DNA of 64,000 nt from Phyllostachys edulis (GCA_036346405.1 CM070546.1:99268826-99332825); one strand, 5' to 3'. Counted from the first letter of the stretch, positions 22,932 to 34,930 are shown. Translations and numbers: made by a program. The notes: a model not told the origin generated them from the sequence alone.

Positions 22932-23334
22932 CAAACTAACGTTAGAACAATAGCCATTTGGGCTATTTAGTTTGTAGCTAAATTTTGTCACACTCTGAGT
23001 TACGCAAATTTGATAAGTTAGGCATCCGTTTTGATCATATGCACCTTTCTCCCTCTCTCAGAGAAAACCGATGAAATCGTACCGGGTGCAGATCATGGCT
23101 AGGGAGGACGGACGGACGAGTAGATTTCGCACTCTGGAGGTTTGGACAGGCTCTACGCCCTGCCAACGATGGCACGCCGCGCTGGCGGGTCGGGCCGTAC
23201 AAGGAAAAGGAGAGAGAAAAAGGTAAGGTCCTGCCATGCCAACGTGGCGAAGCGGCAGCCTAGATTTAGATAGCGCTGGCCACTGGCCGTTCCCATCAGT
23301 CTCCCCAGCCACACGTTTCTTTTCAGCAGAGTAC

Positions 23335-23555
23335 AGGTGGGCCATGGCCTTTTTTTTTGGTCCACCGGCTCACAACTCACCCGGCCGACTTCCCGGGCCC
23401 CACCTTTGCAATGGCAGGTGGGCCATGGGCTTCACTGGACCCACCTGTCATGGTCGCCGGTTGGCTGGTTGAGTAGGCGAGCCCCTCTCTCTCTCTCTCT
23501 TCTCTTCTCCTCCCCATGTTCTCTTCTCCTCAGCCACAATTATAATTTATAAGTA
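23335..23555 (+). promoter_or_regulatory. Promoter of the LNK-like gene
   Basis: A TATA-like TTTATAAGTA lies at 23546-23555, after a CT-rich tract (23480-23530). Upstream, GTGGGCC-type words recur in both orientations at 23336, 23391-23402, 23416 and 23440-23450; these are site II-like (TGGGCC/TGGGCY) elements recognised by TCP factors in plant promoters. The transcription start is inferred, near 23580. Confidence 0.5.
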
Positions 23556-23579
23556 GCAGCAGCTGCGTCTGCACTCTAC

Positions 23580-23653
23580 ACGCTTCCGGGCATTTCAGCA
23601 TCAACAAGAACAGCGTGACAACAGCCAAGAAGAGGAGAGAGAGAGAAACCTAT
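23580..23653 (+). other. Untranslated first exon of the LNK-like gene
   Basis: The stretch between the TATA-like box and a strong donor (TAT|GTAAGTTTGG at 23654) is purine-rich and has no useful ORF. A 5'-UTR intron of about 0.72 kb would run to the acceptor TTTCAG at 24371-24376, which is immediately followed by the start codon. Confidence 0.5.
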
Positions 23654-24376
23654 GTAAGTTTGGGTTACTAATTTCGATTTGTTCATCTGTTAGAAGTACT
23701 TTTGTTTTTCCAGTAGCTAGCTAAGGCTTGTGTGCTTGTATGTGTGGCAAACAAGCACTAGTACGCTGTTCTATTCTGTTTTCTCTCTGCTTCTGCTCTT
23801 GCCGGATCGTTTCTTTCTTCTTTCCTGGTCCTGCCTGCAAGCCTTTGGTGATCTCTCGCGTCTGAAAGTAAATTTTTTTTTGCGGGGGGTTTGATTTTGC
23901 TTCCTTCTCTAACCCCAGTCGAGTAACATGAGATCTGCAAGTTAAATCAATTGTCTCTCCTCCTTTCTTGATATTTTTATGTTTTGCAAGTTACTGATTG
24001 TGCTGATGTTCGATCCACTCTCTTAGATTAAAGTATTCAATTCTTGTTGTGATTTGCTTTGGAAGACGAAAGAAATTATGTCATTTGGTTCTTACATAAT
24101 GAATATTTCTACTTCGATAAGTGTTTAGTATTATGTCAGTAACAGGTTCTGCTACTTTCAGCAATGGCACAATTTGCTTCTTGGTTGCCTTCTTTTGGTT
24201 TTGGAAAGAACACCTAAATGGTGTTAAATTAGTTATCCTTCTTGCTTAGCTTTTGATGCTCAAATATTTGCAAACTAACCCTGAATGATAACTTTGCTTA
24301 AATGGATACTCAGCAATTCAAAATCATTTGTCCAGATGTGCTTTGGGTGATGCTCTAATAGTACCTTATGTTTCAG

Positions 24377-25783
24377 ATGAGTAGCATGGCGTGTTATCTC
24401 CGTCAAGAGAGTGGAAGCATCTTGTCAGCTGGTGATGAGTTCTCTGAGAATCAAATAGCTGATCAAGGAATTTACTGGACACTATGGAATTCCAGGTTAT
24501 CTGATGATCTGAACACAACCAGCCTATATTTAGGCAAGCATGGAAAAGGCGCCGCTCAATGTTTCAACGCTGCTGAGCATCAAAGGAGCAACCAATCGGA
24601 GAAATTTGCAGTGCCTGCAAGCGTTGCATCTTCAGATTGCTGTACGAATTCAGAAGAACAATCTGAGGGTCCAGCGTCAATGGAGCTACAGCACACAGAG
24701 CAAACAAACGACATTTTCTTGTATGTACAATGCAGTGCTTCTCTAAGGGCTCATAGAAAGTAATAGTGTGATTCCATTCATGATCTCTGTAAATCTTTTT
24801 GCATGGCTGTAAACCCATACTGTCCCCAATATTTTGCAGGAGTCAATTTTCAGATGAGGAAATGATGATGATGGATGCTCCGTTTCAGGCATTGGATATG
24901 TTCCCAGATTCCATGCACAGGCTGCTGTCCTACGAGAACATGCTGAGTGGAGTATTAACTGATTTCCAGGATCAAGAAGCAAATCTAGATCAGAATGAAA
25001 TGGACACCATGGATACCTGCGGCTTTCCTTTGTTCAGCCATGGCTTGCAAGATGATCTCAGCAACGCAGATGGCAGCTTACCTTCATGTGTGAAGCTGAA
25101 ATCAAACAGCTCAGAGATACCAGTAGACACCTCCAAGGACAAGGTGAAATCTGTTCCAGTACAATGGTTCTTTATTTAGGCACCTACAATTACTGAAGCA
25201 AAATAAATCTAATCAGCTTTGTGTTGCAGGCTGGGGTGAGCACAATAGAGAGGAGCAGGTCAGTTGCTGATACGGAGAGCTCTCCGGACTCGGAAGCAGC
25301 AGTGCTTGAGGAACTTGAGGAGGTAGTGTTCCAGGTATGTTCACCAGAAGAGGAGGTGCTATGCCTATGATACCTGTCAGTTCATGTAACCTTGCATCTT
25401 TTCCAATTTCCATGCTTGTAACTATGAAATATCTGCTTCTGAAGCTGACCAAGAAGACGCGGGTATGCCTCCGTGACGCTTTCTACAGGCTGGCTGAAAG
25501 CTCGAATGCGCAGCGCACCGCTGGCTTGGACGAACAGGGTTTTCAGCAATCAGAAGGCACTGAGTCCAGGTACCTACCTACCAAATTCTGCCCTTGTTTT
25601 TGTCCGGCCAATTGCAACTTGCTTATCATGTATTTTACAACTCGTTTGATTCTTGAATCTCAATGTGTTCCTGATCCTAATCGTTCTCACTGGTTTAATG
25701 TCAGAGTCTCGACATCAGGCTGCGCAGAGCGAGGGACGAACGCGATAGACAGAACCGTGGCAATCCTCGCGTTCACTGGGTGA
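24377..25783 (+). CDS. LNK-like protein (night light-inducible, clock-regulated family)
   Basis: A five-exon gene: 24377-24720, 24840-25143, 25230-25334, 25445-25569, 25705-25783, giving 957 nt and 318 residues with all junctions in frame (GT/AG; the fourth acceptor is AAG). LNK proteins are nuclear co-activators recruited by REVEILLE MYB factors in the circadian and light pathway; they have no enzyme domain. Supporting marks are the acidic N-terminal half (FSENQIADQGIYWTLWN; SDEEMMMMDAPFQALDMF near residue 117), the conserved basic segment LTKKTRVCLRDAFYRLAE (from residue 252), and the C-terminal IDRTVAILAF motif (residues 307-316). The length fits the short LNK3/LNK4 type rather than LNK1/2. 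The ATG follows the splice acceptor directly. No stops or shifts occur, so it appears functional. It is convergent with the F-box gene. Family assignment is by motif memory. Confidence 0.75.
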
Positions 25784-27258
25784 TTTGCTGCGCTGTTGAT
25801 TCAGAAGCAGGGTGATGAAGTCCATCCATGCCTTGCTGGGTCACAAAGGAATAGGAGGGAACTTTCAAGTACTTTTTGTTCGCTACCTACGAGACAGATC
25901 GGCGTTGTTTGCAACGACCACAGTCTTGCCTAGTGCAGAGATGTGCATGTACATAGTGCTATATACTATCTCAGGTTGCTAGGACGTTTTGGTCTGAGCT
26001 TGCAAGTTGATTCATGCGTGTGGAAGCAGATGCTTGGGTTTTGTCGTCGTTTTAGCGTTTGTATAATTATTTAAGCCCTTGTCAAATTTTTGCCGGCAAA
26101 AGATTGGGGATACCATATATGCACTGTTGTTATCACGTCTTGGACTGTAATCCACTGCATTTTAAATGGGAGGGAAAAAGAGAGATTCTGTCAGGCCGAG
26201 GTGGCGGAGCTGCCATGGAAGACACTAGTGGTCGCCGCGGCCGGCCTTGGCCTTGCAGAGCCCTCCCCGGCCAGACAGAACCGTTGAAATTGCTGCATTC
26301 CCTCTGAAGAACAGGTGCGATCCAGCTGGGTGCTCAGGGATTCGCAAAAAGAAGGAAAAGTTCCCAAACTTGCTTGGCATCTACTACTTTCTGATCAGAA
26401 TTGGCAACTAGTACCAGCACCCTGGTTAAAGTAGTTATCGTTAGCCCTGCAGGATTGCAGGAAGTACCATACATCATGAGCTTCAAGTTGAGGTGTAAAT
26501 TGATGTTTGTATTGTCTTCTCAAGTCATCTCAATTTCAAGAAAAACTGAAAAATCTCCATTCTTGCTATTTTACACGCTCCTGTTTTTTTTTGAAGGAAA
26601 ATCGCACTTTATGTTTTAATTTATGTAGGAATTTCGCGCTTGTTTTCGAGTATCATAGGAATTTTCAGAGATTTTACACATAGAAAGTGAAATCAGCGTC
26701 TAACCCAGACATTGGTAGCAGTCCAAACTTCAGTTTTGACATTGCCGTAGGTAGTACCGTAGTAGTACCACGTAATCTTCTCGGAAAACTCTGCTTCCTG
26801 GATCCGGCCGTACTTCGTAGTGCTGCTCTCCCTATCAGATAAAAAGAGGCAGCACTTAAAGCTCGTGGCCTCGTGCATGAATCTCAAAGTAGTTACAACT
26901 TCAAATTTATCTACAGGCAATTGCCGGGTAAAGACCAATTGCTTTATGAGGACATGATGCTCCAGACCCCCACATTGCAGTCCATAGCTGAACCGGCAGC
27001 AGCATGGTTCGGCAACAATTTGAGAATTCAGCAGTATTCTGAAGAGGACAATTGCGCGCCACAGTATACTAATATGTTGTAAATTTGGGCTAAAATGTAA
27101 TTTACATTTGATCTTTCTGCTCTACAACTACAACAGCAGGCAAAGGCGCAGACTGCAGTTACATGCACTGGCTGTAGACTTGTTACAGGCTTAGTCCCTT
27201 AAATAGCAATCAGAGTAAGCAACTTGATGAATCGTAACGGTGAAATAATCCGCTCTTG
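25784..27258. other. Gap between convergent genes, including both 3' UTRs
   Basis: The first 270 bp or so (to about 26060) look like the LNK-like 3' UTR. The stretch left of 27258 is the F-box 3' UTR on the - strand. Between them, 26700-26938 has an open - strand frame ending WTATNVWVRR and 26873-27082 an open + strand frame; I recognise neither and see no splice or family support. Confidence 0.5.
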
Positions 27259-29914
27259 TTATTCCAGGATATCTGTTGGCCACAGCTGTCTCCACGTAGA
27301 GATTTCATCCTTGCTGTGGAGCTTCCTTATTCCACCGTAGAATCCATCGCCCTCATTACCCTCTTCCCTGTGGTCCTTCCGATTGACCAGAGCCTGCCTC
27401 CATCTTGAGCCAGGTGTGTATTGATTGAACTCCAGCACAACAGTTTCTGCAATATATATTAATAGAAGAGCTTGTAAGTTAAGAAAAATCAAGAGCTAGC
27501 CTACATAAACTAGGGCAGCATAGACACCTTAGCTTTATTAGTAGCCATGCTCATAATTTGTTACTAGTAGTTGTTGCACGGTAATTGGTTTTGAGTTCAA
27601 CCGCTGTTGAAACTCACAGGTATATTTTGTTCACTCAAAAGAAAGGAATTGGTAGTAAGGATCTGACATCTCAATCATGGTAGCTGCAAAGACTGAGATT
27701 CTTGACCTCAACATTTCACATGAGTCTAGTACTTGATTATATTTATTCAGAGAATAAAATGCAGACTATGTATGATAGAACCATAAAAAATGTGAGGTAC
27801 GAAAGTTAAGCAGTGCCTAAACGGATGGTTTCTTATATAATGAAGTACTTGCATACATATCTTAATATCAGCTATCTTCGCGAACATGCTAACTGGGTCA
27901 TCAAAATCCCAACAAAATTTAAGATTGGATAGACGACAATCTAGTTTAATTAATAGGAATACTGGAATATACAACGTTTCTTTAAGTCAAATTAAGGTCA
28001 AACATAGGCTAAAGTCATCATTTTGGGGGTAACACTTTGCTTTTAATAAATGAATGAGCATTATGAGTCTGAGGCCATGATGTTGTTCTATAATGTTCTT
28101 TAGACTTTGCTGGCATGTTCATGGGGTCATGACTCCAAAAAGCATATGCATATGCAACTAACTTTGCAATTAACTCATTATTAGTCAAGTCAAATAAATT
28201 AGTCCTTGAGATTAAAGATATTCTCACCACTAAGATGACACCGACAAAAGTGCTCATTTCCATCACATGACTCCAAGTGGCCAACAACTCCATACCACCA
28301 GCCTGCCAAACATAGCAAACACACGAATGAACACACTGTCCACTGATAAAATATTCCTCACCACTATCAGATAAGATTAGCATATCCCATATGACAATGT
28401 TTGATGATTTTTCTAGCACTGTCTAAAGCGAGCATTGCATTGTTTGGTGAACAGGAACATACCATACGGAAATTCCATGTTCCTTCTCCACTGAATCTCA
28501 ATGTTATCGCCAGGCCGGAGTTCATGTAAGCAGTCAGAGACATGAAGATCGTGTGCAAGAGTGTCAACCGGAGGTGCCCTGACCCTATCCCATTGCACCC
28601 CGTCCTCCAAGACTACAGTTCGTCGTCCGTGTGGTGGATACCTGGCACGTCAACATTTTTTATTTAGGGAGCAAACAGATAACTCGAAGATACAATTTTC
28701 ACGAAGTATGAATCATCTTGCTGCTGTGTGTTTGGCTCAAAATCATCAGAACATATCCACAATTTACAATAATCCCATGGCTAAAATCAGAAACAAATTA
28801 GTACCTTGCGCGGAACGTGTCAGTGCGGAAATCGTAGCTGAGCTCTGCATCATAGCATGACATCATGAACCCAACATGCCCATGCTGCAAAACAAACATA
28901 AAGCCTTAGGGTTGCTTCATCAAATAAAACCGAAAGTTTGAAACTAACAGAAGACAAGAGGCCAAAGGAACATATATATACAATCCAGCACGCAAGATCA
29001 TCTAGATTCAGCTTAATTGGACACCAGAGAAGCAACTCCATTCAACCAAATTAAGGTGTAAACATTACTGATTACTCTACAACCTCTTTCGAACAATTCA
29101 ACACTACCAGTCTAATAATTAGCACTAGTGAGCATTAATAAAGTGTACTAATTTGCATGCCTTACAGTAATGAAACTACCAGTAAGTAGTAACTGCTAAG
29201 ACAATCAGATGATACCTCTCGGTTGTAGACCTGTGCCGGGAACCAGAACTTGCCGCTCTCCATGGACAGGTACCACGACATGACGGAATCATCCGGCGCA
29301 GGGCCCGCCAACTTGCCGCCGCTGCCACCGTTGGCCCTAGGCCGCATCCAGGACACCACCGGGCAGACGCAGGACAGCGCGGCGAGCCACCTCCGGCGCT
29401 TACCGCTGCCGCCAGGTCCACACCCCGCCGCGCTGCCGCCTGCCGCGCTCGCCGACACCAGATACATCCTCCGCTCCTCCCTCGCGGCGCTGCCCAGGAC
29501 GCGGCCCCACTTCTCCGACATGTGCCGCTCCCAGAGGTGATCGCCCCGGCACCGCTCCCGCATGTACCGGCAGACGGCGGCCATGCTCCGCAGCTCCGCG
29601 GGGGGCAGCCTGGCGAGAATGCACTCGATGGCCAGCTCCGGCAGGTCGAGCACGGATGGCTCGCCGGTCTCCTCCGCACTCTCCACCTTGGCCGCCGCCC
29701 GCTTCCTCTTGAAGGACGGCATGAGCGACATGGTGTCCGTGGCCGTGGCCGTGGCCGCGACCCCGCCGAGCAGCCGGTAGCCGGCCAAGAATCCGAGCAG
29801 CGAGAGCGCGAGTTCTTGGCACAGGGACGCGAGGAAGAGTCTCATGTCACGCGCGCATGGCTTTGACAGGAAGAGGAGGCAGGAGAAGACTAAGGTGGCG
29901 GCCAGGACAAGCAT
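27259..29914 (-). CDS. F-box protein with N-terminal membrane segment (At2g26850-like family)
   Basis: Five exons on the - strand: 29914-29216, 28884-28805, 28641-28463, 28302-28228, 27446-27259, joined in frame (1221 nt, 406 residues). F-box proteins link substrates to SCF ubiquitin ligases through SKP1. Visible parts: hydrophobic start MLVLAATLVFSCLLFLSKP (1-19), a second hydrophobic stretch near 35-54, the F-box at about 88-135 (LDLPELAIECILARLPPAEL ... CRGDHLWERHM), and a conserved C-terminal region (SWYLSMESGKFWFPAQVYNR; HGHVGFMMSCYDAELSYDF; WRRNMEFPYGWWYGVVGHLE; EFNQYTPGSRWRQ; WRQLWPTDILE). An upstream in-frame ATG at 30004 would add 30 residues, but the family usually begins with the hydrophobic segment, so I prefer 29914. 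Exon 1 is very GC-rich and the frame is intact. The substrate is unknown. Confidence 0.85.
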
Positions 29915-30644
29915 CAGAGAGCGGCCAAGAAGCGCGCAACTGACGCTGCTGCTGCGGCCGCGGCGGAGCACTCCGATAGGGCGGTGCTCCTTATAAATAA
30001 ACAAATCAGTGGAGGTGCTGCTGCTATGACCAGAACCGCATCAAGAACTTTGCCTTTTTGCCGCTTTCTCCGGCCGATCGGATGAACCGTGCGGGTGACG
30101 CGATGGAACCCACTTTCTTTAAGAGGAAGGAGAACAAAGGGCAAAAAGATTAGGCGGGATTCGATCGAATCGAAGCCCGGAGAACAAGGGGACGCAGGAC
30201 ACTTGTTGCCGAGCCAGGTGTTCTTGGATTGCAACACAGAGACGGGCTGAACAACCTGAAAAAAAACTCAAATTTGAGCTAAATTCGAGCTTATTTTCTC
30301 CCGTAAATCACAGGAAGAACCCGAGATGTGATCTCTGGTGCCGGAATGGGAGTATTGGAGCGAGTGAAAGATCAAGAAATGGTCCTAGCAAGATCAACAA
30401 AAGGGGAACAAAAAAAAGGAGGATGGGATCTTGGAAGGAGATAAGAGAGTTGGTGAGAAGAGAGCGCGGTGAGCGAGCAGAGGAAGGGTGGGCCCGGGTG
30501 TAAGCCAGCCCCACGCAGCTTCCCTTGCTCAGCAATGCCCTGCTCCCTGCTCCCTCTCCCTCCCCCCTCTCTCGCTTCCAAGAAGGAAGGCTAGCGGCAG
30601 TAGGAAGAAGAAATGGAGTAGGAAAAATTGCAAGTGGAGGAAAG

Positions 30645-30656
30645 GAGTATTTATGG
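30645..30656 (-). promoter_or_regulatory. Candidate TATA box of the F-box gene
   Basis: The - strand reads CCATAAATACTCC here, about 0.74 kb upstream of the coding start. A good acceptor (TTTTTTTTCAG at about 30257-30267 on the - strand) suggests a 5'-UTR intron, but the donor is not clear. A nearer TTTATAAGG at about 29993 is an alternative. Confidence 0.35.
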
Positions 30657-30719
30657 ATGAAAAAAATTGGATTTTTTTTCTCTCTTTGATTCCTCCTTGT
30701 TTCTAGCAACTTTGCTTCA

Positions 30720-31695
30720 ATGCCTGTCGTTTCGGCTAGCTGTTTTGCGGGGCAGCGGATTTAGCAGCGGTCGAGGGCCAATAATTGGGAGCCATGCGTT
30801 CTGCGCGCTCTTTTAGGGCCAATCATAGAGGCTAGTAGAGGGGAGGGGAGGTTTTCTTCCCGGGGAGGAGAATGGGGTGAGAGAGCAGAGAGTAGGAAGG
30901 GCGTCCGAAGAATCCATGGACAAATTTAGGAGAGAATTTTGTGAGGAGAATATAGAGGATAAAATTTTTCTCTAAAAGTTACGCGTCTATCTTTTCACTT
31001 CAAAATCTAGTAGTACTTTTTAGAACTTCTATGTTTAAGATTATTTCGAGACTTTGTTGGGGTACTGGTGGCACTGCTAGCCACTTGAAATGATAGTAGG
31101 CCGTGACAAATCATAAGTGTAATAAAGCGGCTACACAGTGCAATGTCGCGACGAACAATGTTGTAAAAAAACAACCGTTAATTTTGATTAATCGTTAGCG
31201 CAGGTAAACACCACATCCAGCATATTCAAATGGTTTTTTAATGGTTTTGAATAGTTAGTCAGCTATCAAATCCAATTAGTCAATAGTTTTATTTCTTGAA
31301 TAAGTTGTTTTCCAATTTAGCTGTTATAAAAAACTTGTTTTGACTCGTTAATAAAAAACATTAGCAAATAATCCTAGTATAACGATGTACATTACATGTG
31401 CCATGTAGATGAAATATAATCATGTTTAATAGCATGATCCTTACAATATTGATGGTTGTGAAGTCAAATTGACTACTATGTTTCTATTTAGATGTTAATC
31501 TAAGTAGCAATTTCTTGCTACTAAGAAAACAGCAACTTCTTTGTTTTCGTAGTACACTACTTATAATAACACATAAAATGAAGTTTATGGTAAATATGGT
31601 TGATATTTTTGGCGATTTGGAGTTGAAAATAAATTCAAATTTACATATATAGCATCATAGTAAGCTTCATTTATGATAGATTTAGATATAGACAT
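30720..31695. other. No supported feature
   Basis: AT-rich intergenic DNA upstream of the F-box promoter. No ORF, family motif or clear inverted repeat was seen until the foldback element at 31696. Confidence 0.4.
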
Positions 31696-32086
31696 GTATT
31701 AGCGAACTTTTTTTTATTTAACTTTTTTTTAAAATTTTATTTTAAAGTTAACCTCCCGCGCACTTTATTTCCAATTTTGACCCTTTTAGTTACGCCACCA
31801 CCCATGACGTGACAAAACAATCTTGTCACGCTACTTATTAGATAAGTCTCCAAAATAGCACTTTTTTGTCACGCCACTGGTTGTGGCGTGACCAAACAAC
31901 ACTGTCACGCCACGGGTGGTGGCGTGACAAGAGATTGCCCAAATACGGGCTGACGTGACAGTGTTGTTTGGTCACGCCATGAGTGGTGGCGTGACCAAAA
32001 GGGTCAAAATTGGAAATAAAGTATGCGGATGTTAACTTGAAAATAAAATTTAAAAAGGGTTAAATAAAAAAAATTTGTATTGGCAC
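31696..32086. mobile_element. Foldback MITE with long terminal inverted repeats
   Basis: The left arm (TTTATTTAAC, AAATTTTATTTTAAAGTTAAC, ACTTTATTTCCAATTTTGAC, CCTTTTAGTTACGCCACCAC) is answered in reverse complement by the right arm (TGGTGGCGTGACCAAAAGGG, TCAAAATTGGAAATAAAGT, GTTAACTTGAAAATAAAATT, GTTAAATAAA). The arms are about 150 bp each. The centre holds further TGGCGTGAC/GTCACGCCA pairs. No coding capacity. The target duplication is not obvious. The structure fits a non-autonomous Mutator-like or foldback element. Confidence 0.75.
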
Positions 32087-32713
32087 GCTACTCGTCACAC
32101 AATCATTCAGCTCAGTAACAACTCAATTGTTTGGCGGTATATGTTTCGTTTGACAAGTGCACAGTGGCATAAAAATTATTGTTGTCTATAAGAGTATATA
32201 TCCCTCTATATCATCGAGAGACAACATCTATAATGGGTTATGTATAATAGTGTCATGTCAGCTGTCTATAAACTTTGCCACGTAGGATTTTTGTGACATA
32301 GGACAAAGAGGAGAGTGAGTGTTGTTGTCTTTTGGTGAAGAGACGAACCAAACTCATGAAACAAGGACATATAGACAACACAAAACAAAATTAAAAGAGG
32401 TGTTTGTTAGAAACATCAATTCATACAACGATGCTTTATGTTATATAGTTAGGAATAATTGCACAATTGTCACTACAAAGAAGTGCAATTGTTGAACTGC
32501 CACCGAATTCGTTGAAACTCCTGTGGTGCCACTGAAAAGAAGGGAAATAGGGTTTAATTGCTGCTAGAAGCCATATTTCCAACAAAAAAAAAACAAATTG
32601 CCCTCACACTTTTCCATTCTTTTTCCTTTTATTTCTTTCTCACTTCTCTTCTTTGTTCCGCTTTTGAGTTCTGATCACCCGACCGCGTGCCGACCGCTCA
32701 AAGCTTCGCTTGA

Positions 32714-33178
32714 GAGCATCTACAATAGTTTGTTTCTTAGCTTGTTACTAAGAAGAGAGAGAGTACTCAATCTAATAAAAAGAAACAAGCATTCCAATAG
32801 ATTGTTTCTTAAGCTTCTATCTAAGACTTTAATTGCTACAAGTGTGCATGATTCTTGATGATCAATAATGGGGTACAACTTTGTGGCCTATATGTTTTGG
32901 TTTATTTATCATATCATCTCATGGGAAGCCAAGAAGACGGGCTGCACAAGATCCGTATATTTTGTTGGTAGGCGTGGGACCCACAAAATGAGTGTTTAGG
33001 TAACAACTAAGCCTCCAATAGAGTTTTTGTTGTTTCTATGTCTTGGTATTAACAATATGATAGTTTCTTCATGTAGAAACAGCTTCACCTTCTCTCTTCA
33101 TCTTCTCTCCTCCACATCATCTAAAAGCTGATGTGGCAACCTCTTAGTAACAGCTGAGGTGGATTGTTGTAGATGCTC
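32714..33178. mobile_element. 465-bp MITE with GAGCATCTACAA inverted ends
   Basis: It starts GAGCATCTACAATAG and ends ATTGTTGTAGATGCTC, with TGA immediately outside on both sides (32711-32713, 33179-33181). The interior is AT-rich with internal repeats (GTTTCTTAGCTTG, ATTGTTTCTTAAGCTTC) and no ORF. The superfamily is not decided from the ends alone. Confidence 0.7.
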
Positions 33179-33184
33179 TGATTA

Positions 33185-34930
33185 TGCTAACCACCTGAAG
33201 CCTCGCTCAAAGCTCCATGGGCTAGGAAAATGCGGTATAGAAGACTGCAACGACTACCCGAAGCCCCGCCATGTCCGCCTATTCTGATCTCCCTTCGGTG
33301 AGTTACTCACAAAACTATTCGCGTCAAAATGTGTTCTACCCCTCCCTAATTCACCCCATCGAGGTAATCTCGTTCTTTTGCTCCCAAACGACCGCAATCG
33401 AGGGTTTTCTCTTCGGGATCCGACAACTATTGTCGGAGTCATATGCCTCCTACAACGAGTCTCCGCTCGCTTGTTTCGCACGATAGCTTTCCCTATTCAC
33501 ATTCTACATTTGGATGCTGTCGACGATCGAGTCGCCGATCTTACGAAATAAACAGAGAAAAATGACAAAGAGTTCTTGGAAGAGAATGAGACTGCTCTTT
33601 ATTGCTATGAACTGGATATTACAGGGGATGCCTTCGATAAGACAGTAGACTAATCCTAATTACACTGAGCATAGTGTTGCTTTGCTATTAAATCAGACTT
33701 GAAGCATGAATCTAATGCTAATTATAATGCTTCAATCTGATGGAATACGATTAAATCTCATCATCCTTTCTACCGTTTGCAGTCTCCTTTAAGTAGTTGA
33801 CGAAGTGATGTCAGTTACTTCTTGAAGAGACACCTGTTGGAAGTGTCGCGACTGGTCGGAGCGAGGCAGCAGTTGGTAAAGTATCAACCGTTCGGCGATT
33901 AGGTGTCTATAAGAGATTCAACCGTATGGTAGTTGTTGTCAGTGTCTTAGGACCATGAAACGTCGCGTTGTATAGAGCAAATATGACGTGTGTTCTATTC
34001 ATCACATGGTGAGGAATATGTTTAGAGTTAAATCCAAACGCCAGTTCATTGCTTCCACGAGCAGTCATCTGGTCGGGGACTAGATACAAGACCTTATCCG
34101 ACTATGGTACCTATTATGTAACTTCTATAATCCTTACGACCTCGAAAGTCGTTAGCCTTAGGGGTTACGACCACGAAGACATATGGTATTTTATTATGTA
34201 TTAGTTCGGCATGTACCTGTTGGATGAATGCTGTCGTACATCTCCGGCGTCGATCCACTTTGGAAGAAGTGGCGGCGCATCTCGGGCGCCATTACGTGGG
34301 GATGAAGTTAAAAATTTAAGGAATTGAGCGTTGGGAGAGGAAAATCGTCTGTGAAAGAAACACTTACGGGTGATGCGCGTGTGTAATAGTGCGCCTGTGT
34401 ACGTGTCATGGTGTGTGGTGAATGATCTCTGCCGTTCGCCACACACACACCTTGGGATCGGAAAAGCGTGGTGGTCTTGGAGCATCTTTCATTGATTTAT
34501 CTGGGTATTGTAGCTGTTCCCTCTTCTGCTTGAGCCACTTTTGCTTCTTCAACAACCTCGCGTAGAAGTTTGCCGAAGAGTCCATAGTTGGGTATGTGTT
34601 GTGTAGTGTTGTGGAGAGTTGGGTTTGGTTCAACCCTCTTTTATAAGCTCCATGGTTGGCATGGTGTGGTTAATTTCATGCGAGGTAGAGTGTTGTCAAG
34701 TCGATGCGAAAAGTTGGCGAGGCATAGTGTTATCACGCGTCTTACTTTGCGGTGAAGTCATGGCTTGCTGCGGAGTGTTGTCTTATCGGTCTCGAAAAAG
34801 TCGGCGAGAGATGCAGTGTTTTCACGTCTTTCTTCACGAGTCTTGTCTTTTCGGTCTTAAAAGTGGCGAGGTGGTCGGGGTTGTCAAGTCGATCTGGCGT
34901 AACCCTAAACCTAAACCCTCCATCTGCGCA
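33185..34930. other. No supported gene (interior of the candidate MULE)
   Basis: Only short unrelated open frames. An ACACACAC run lies at 34441-34450. I see no domain and no clear repeat. Confidence 0.35.

Larger units (their letters stand above)
21728..22933 (-). mobile_element. Internally deleted mini-copia element
   Basis: A leftward Ty1/copia derivative of about 1.2 kb. The 3' LTR (21728-21970) ends in element sense at a CG-mutated TG/CA terminus and begins TGTAAGAAATAATC. It is preceded in element sense by a polypurine tract (ATTAAGGGGGCGAT, 21971-21988 on the + strand). At the other end TGTTGGTCCAAATCAAAG (22825) starts a short or truncated LTR, next to a variant tRNA-Met primer-binding site (ATTGGTATTAGAGCC, 22810-22823). 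The LTRs share about 60 bp (AAGACGAAC...AGAACACGAACAC) and then differ. AACTAA at 21722-21727 and 22934-22939 may be the target duplication. Only the N-terminal half of gag is inside. Confidence 0.65.

Noticed and set aside
26693..27082. Open frames on both strands between the LNK-like and F-box genes (WTATNVWVRR on -, YRQLPGKDQLLYED on +)
   Set aside because: No family match known to me, no promoter or splice evidence, and they overlap the expected 3' UTR space of the two genes.
30308..30709. 133-codon - strand frame upstream of the F-box gene
   Set aside because: It lies where the F-box 5' UTR and promoter are expected and the translation is low complexity; at most an untranslated leader.
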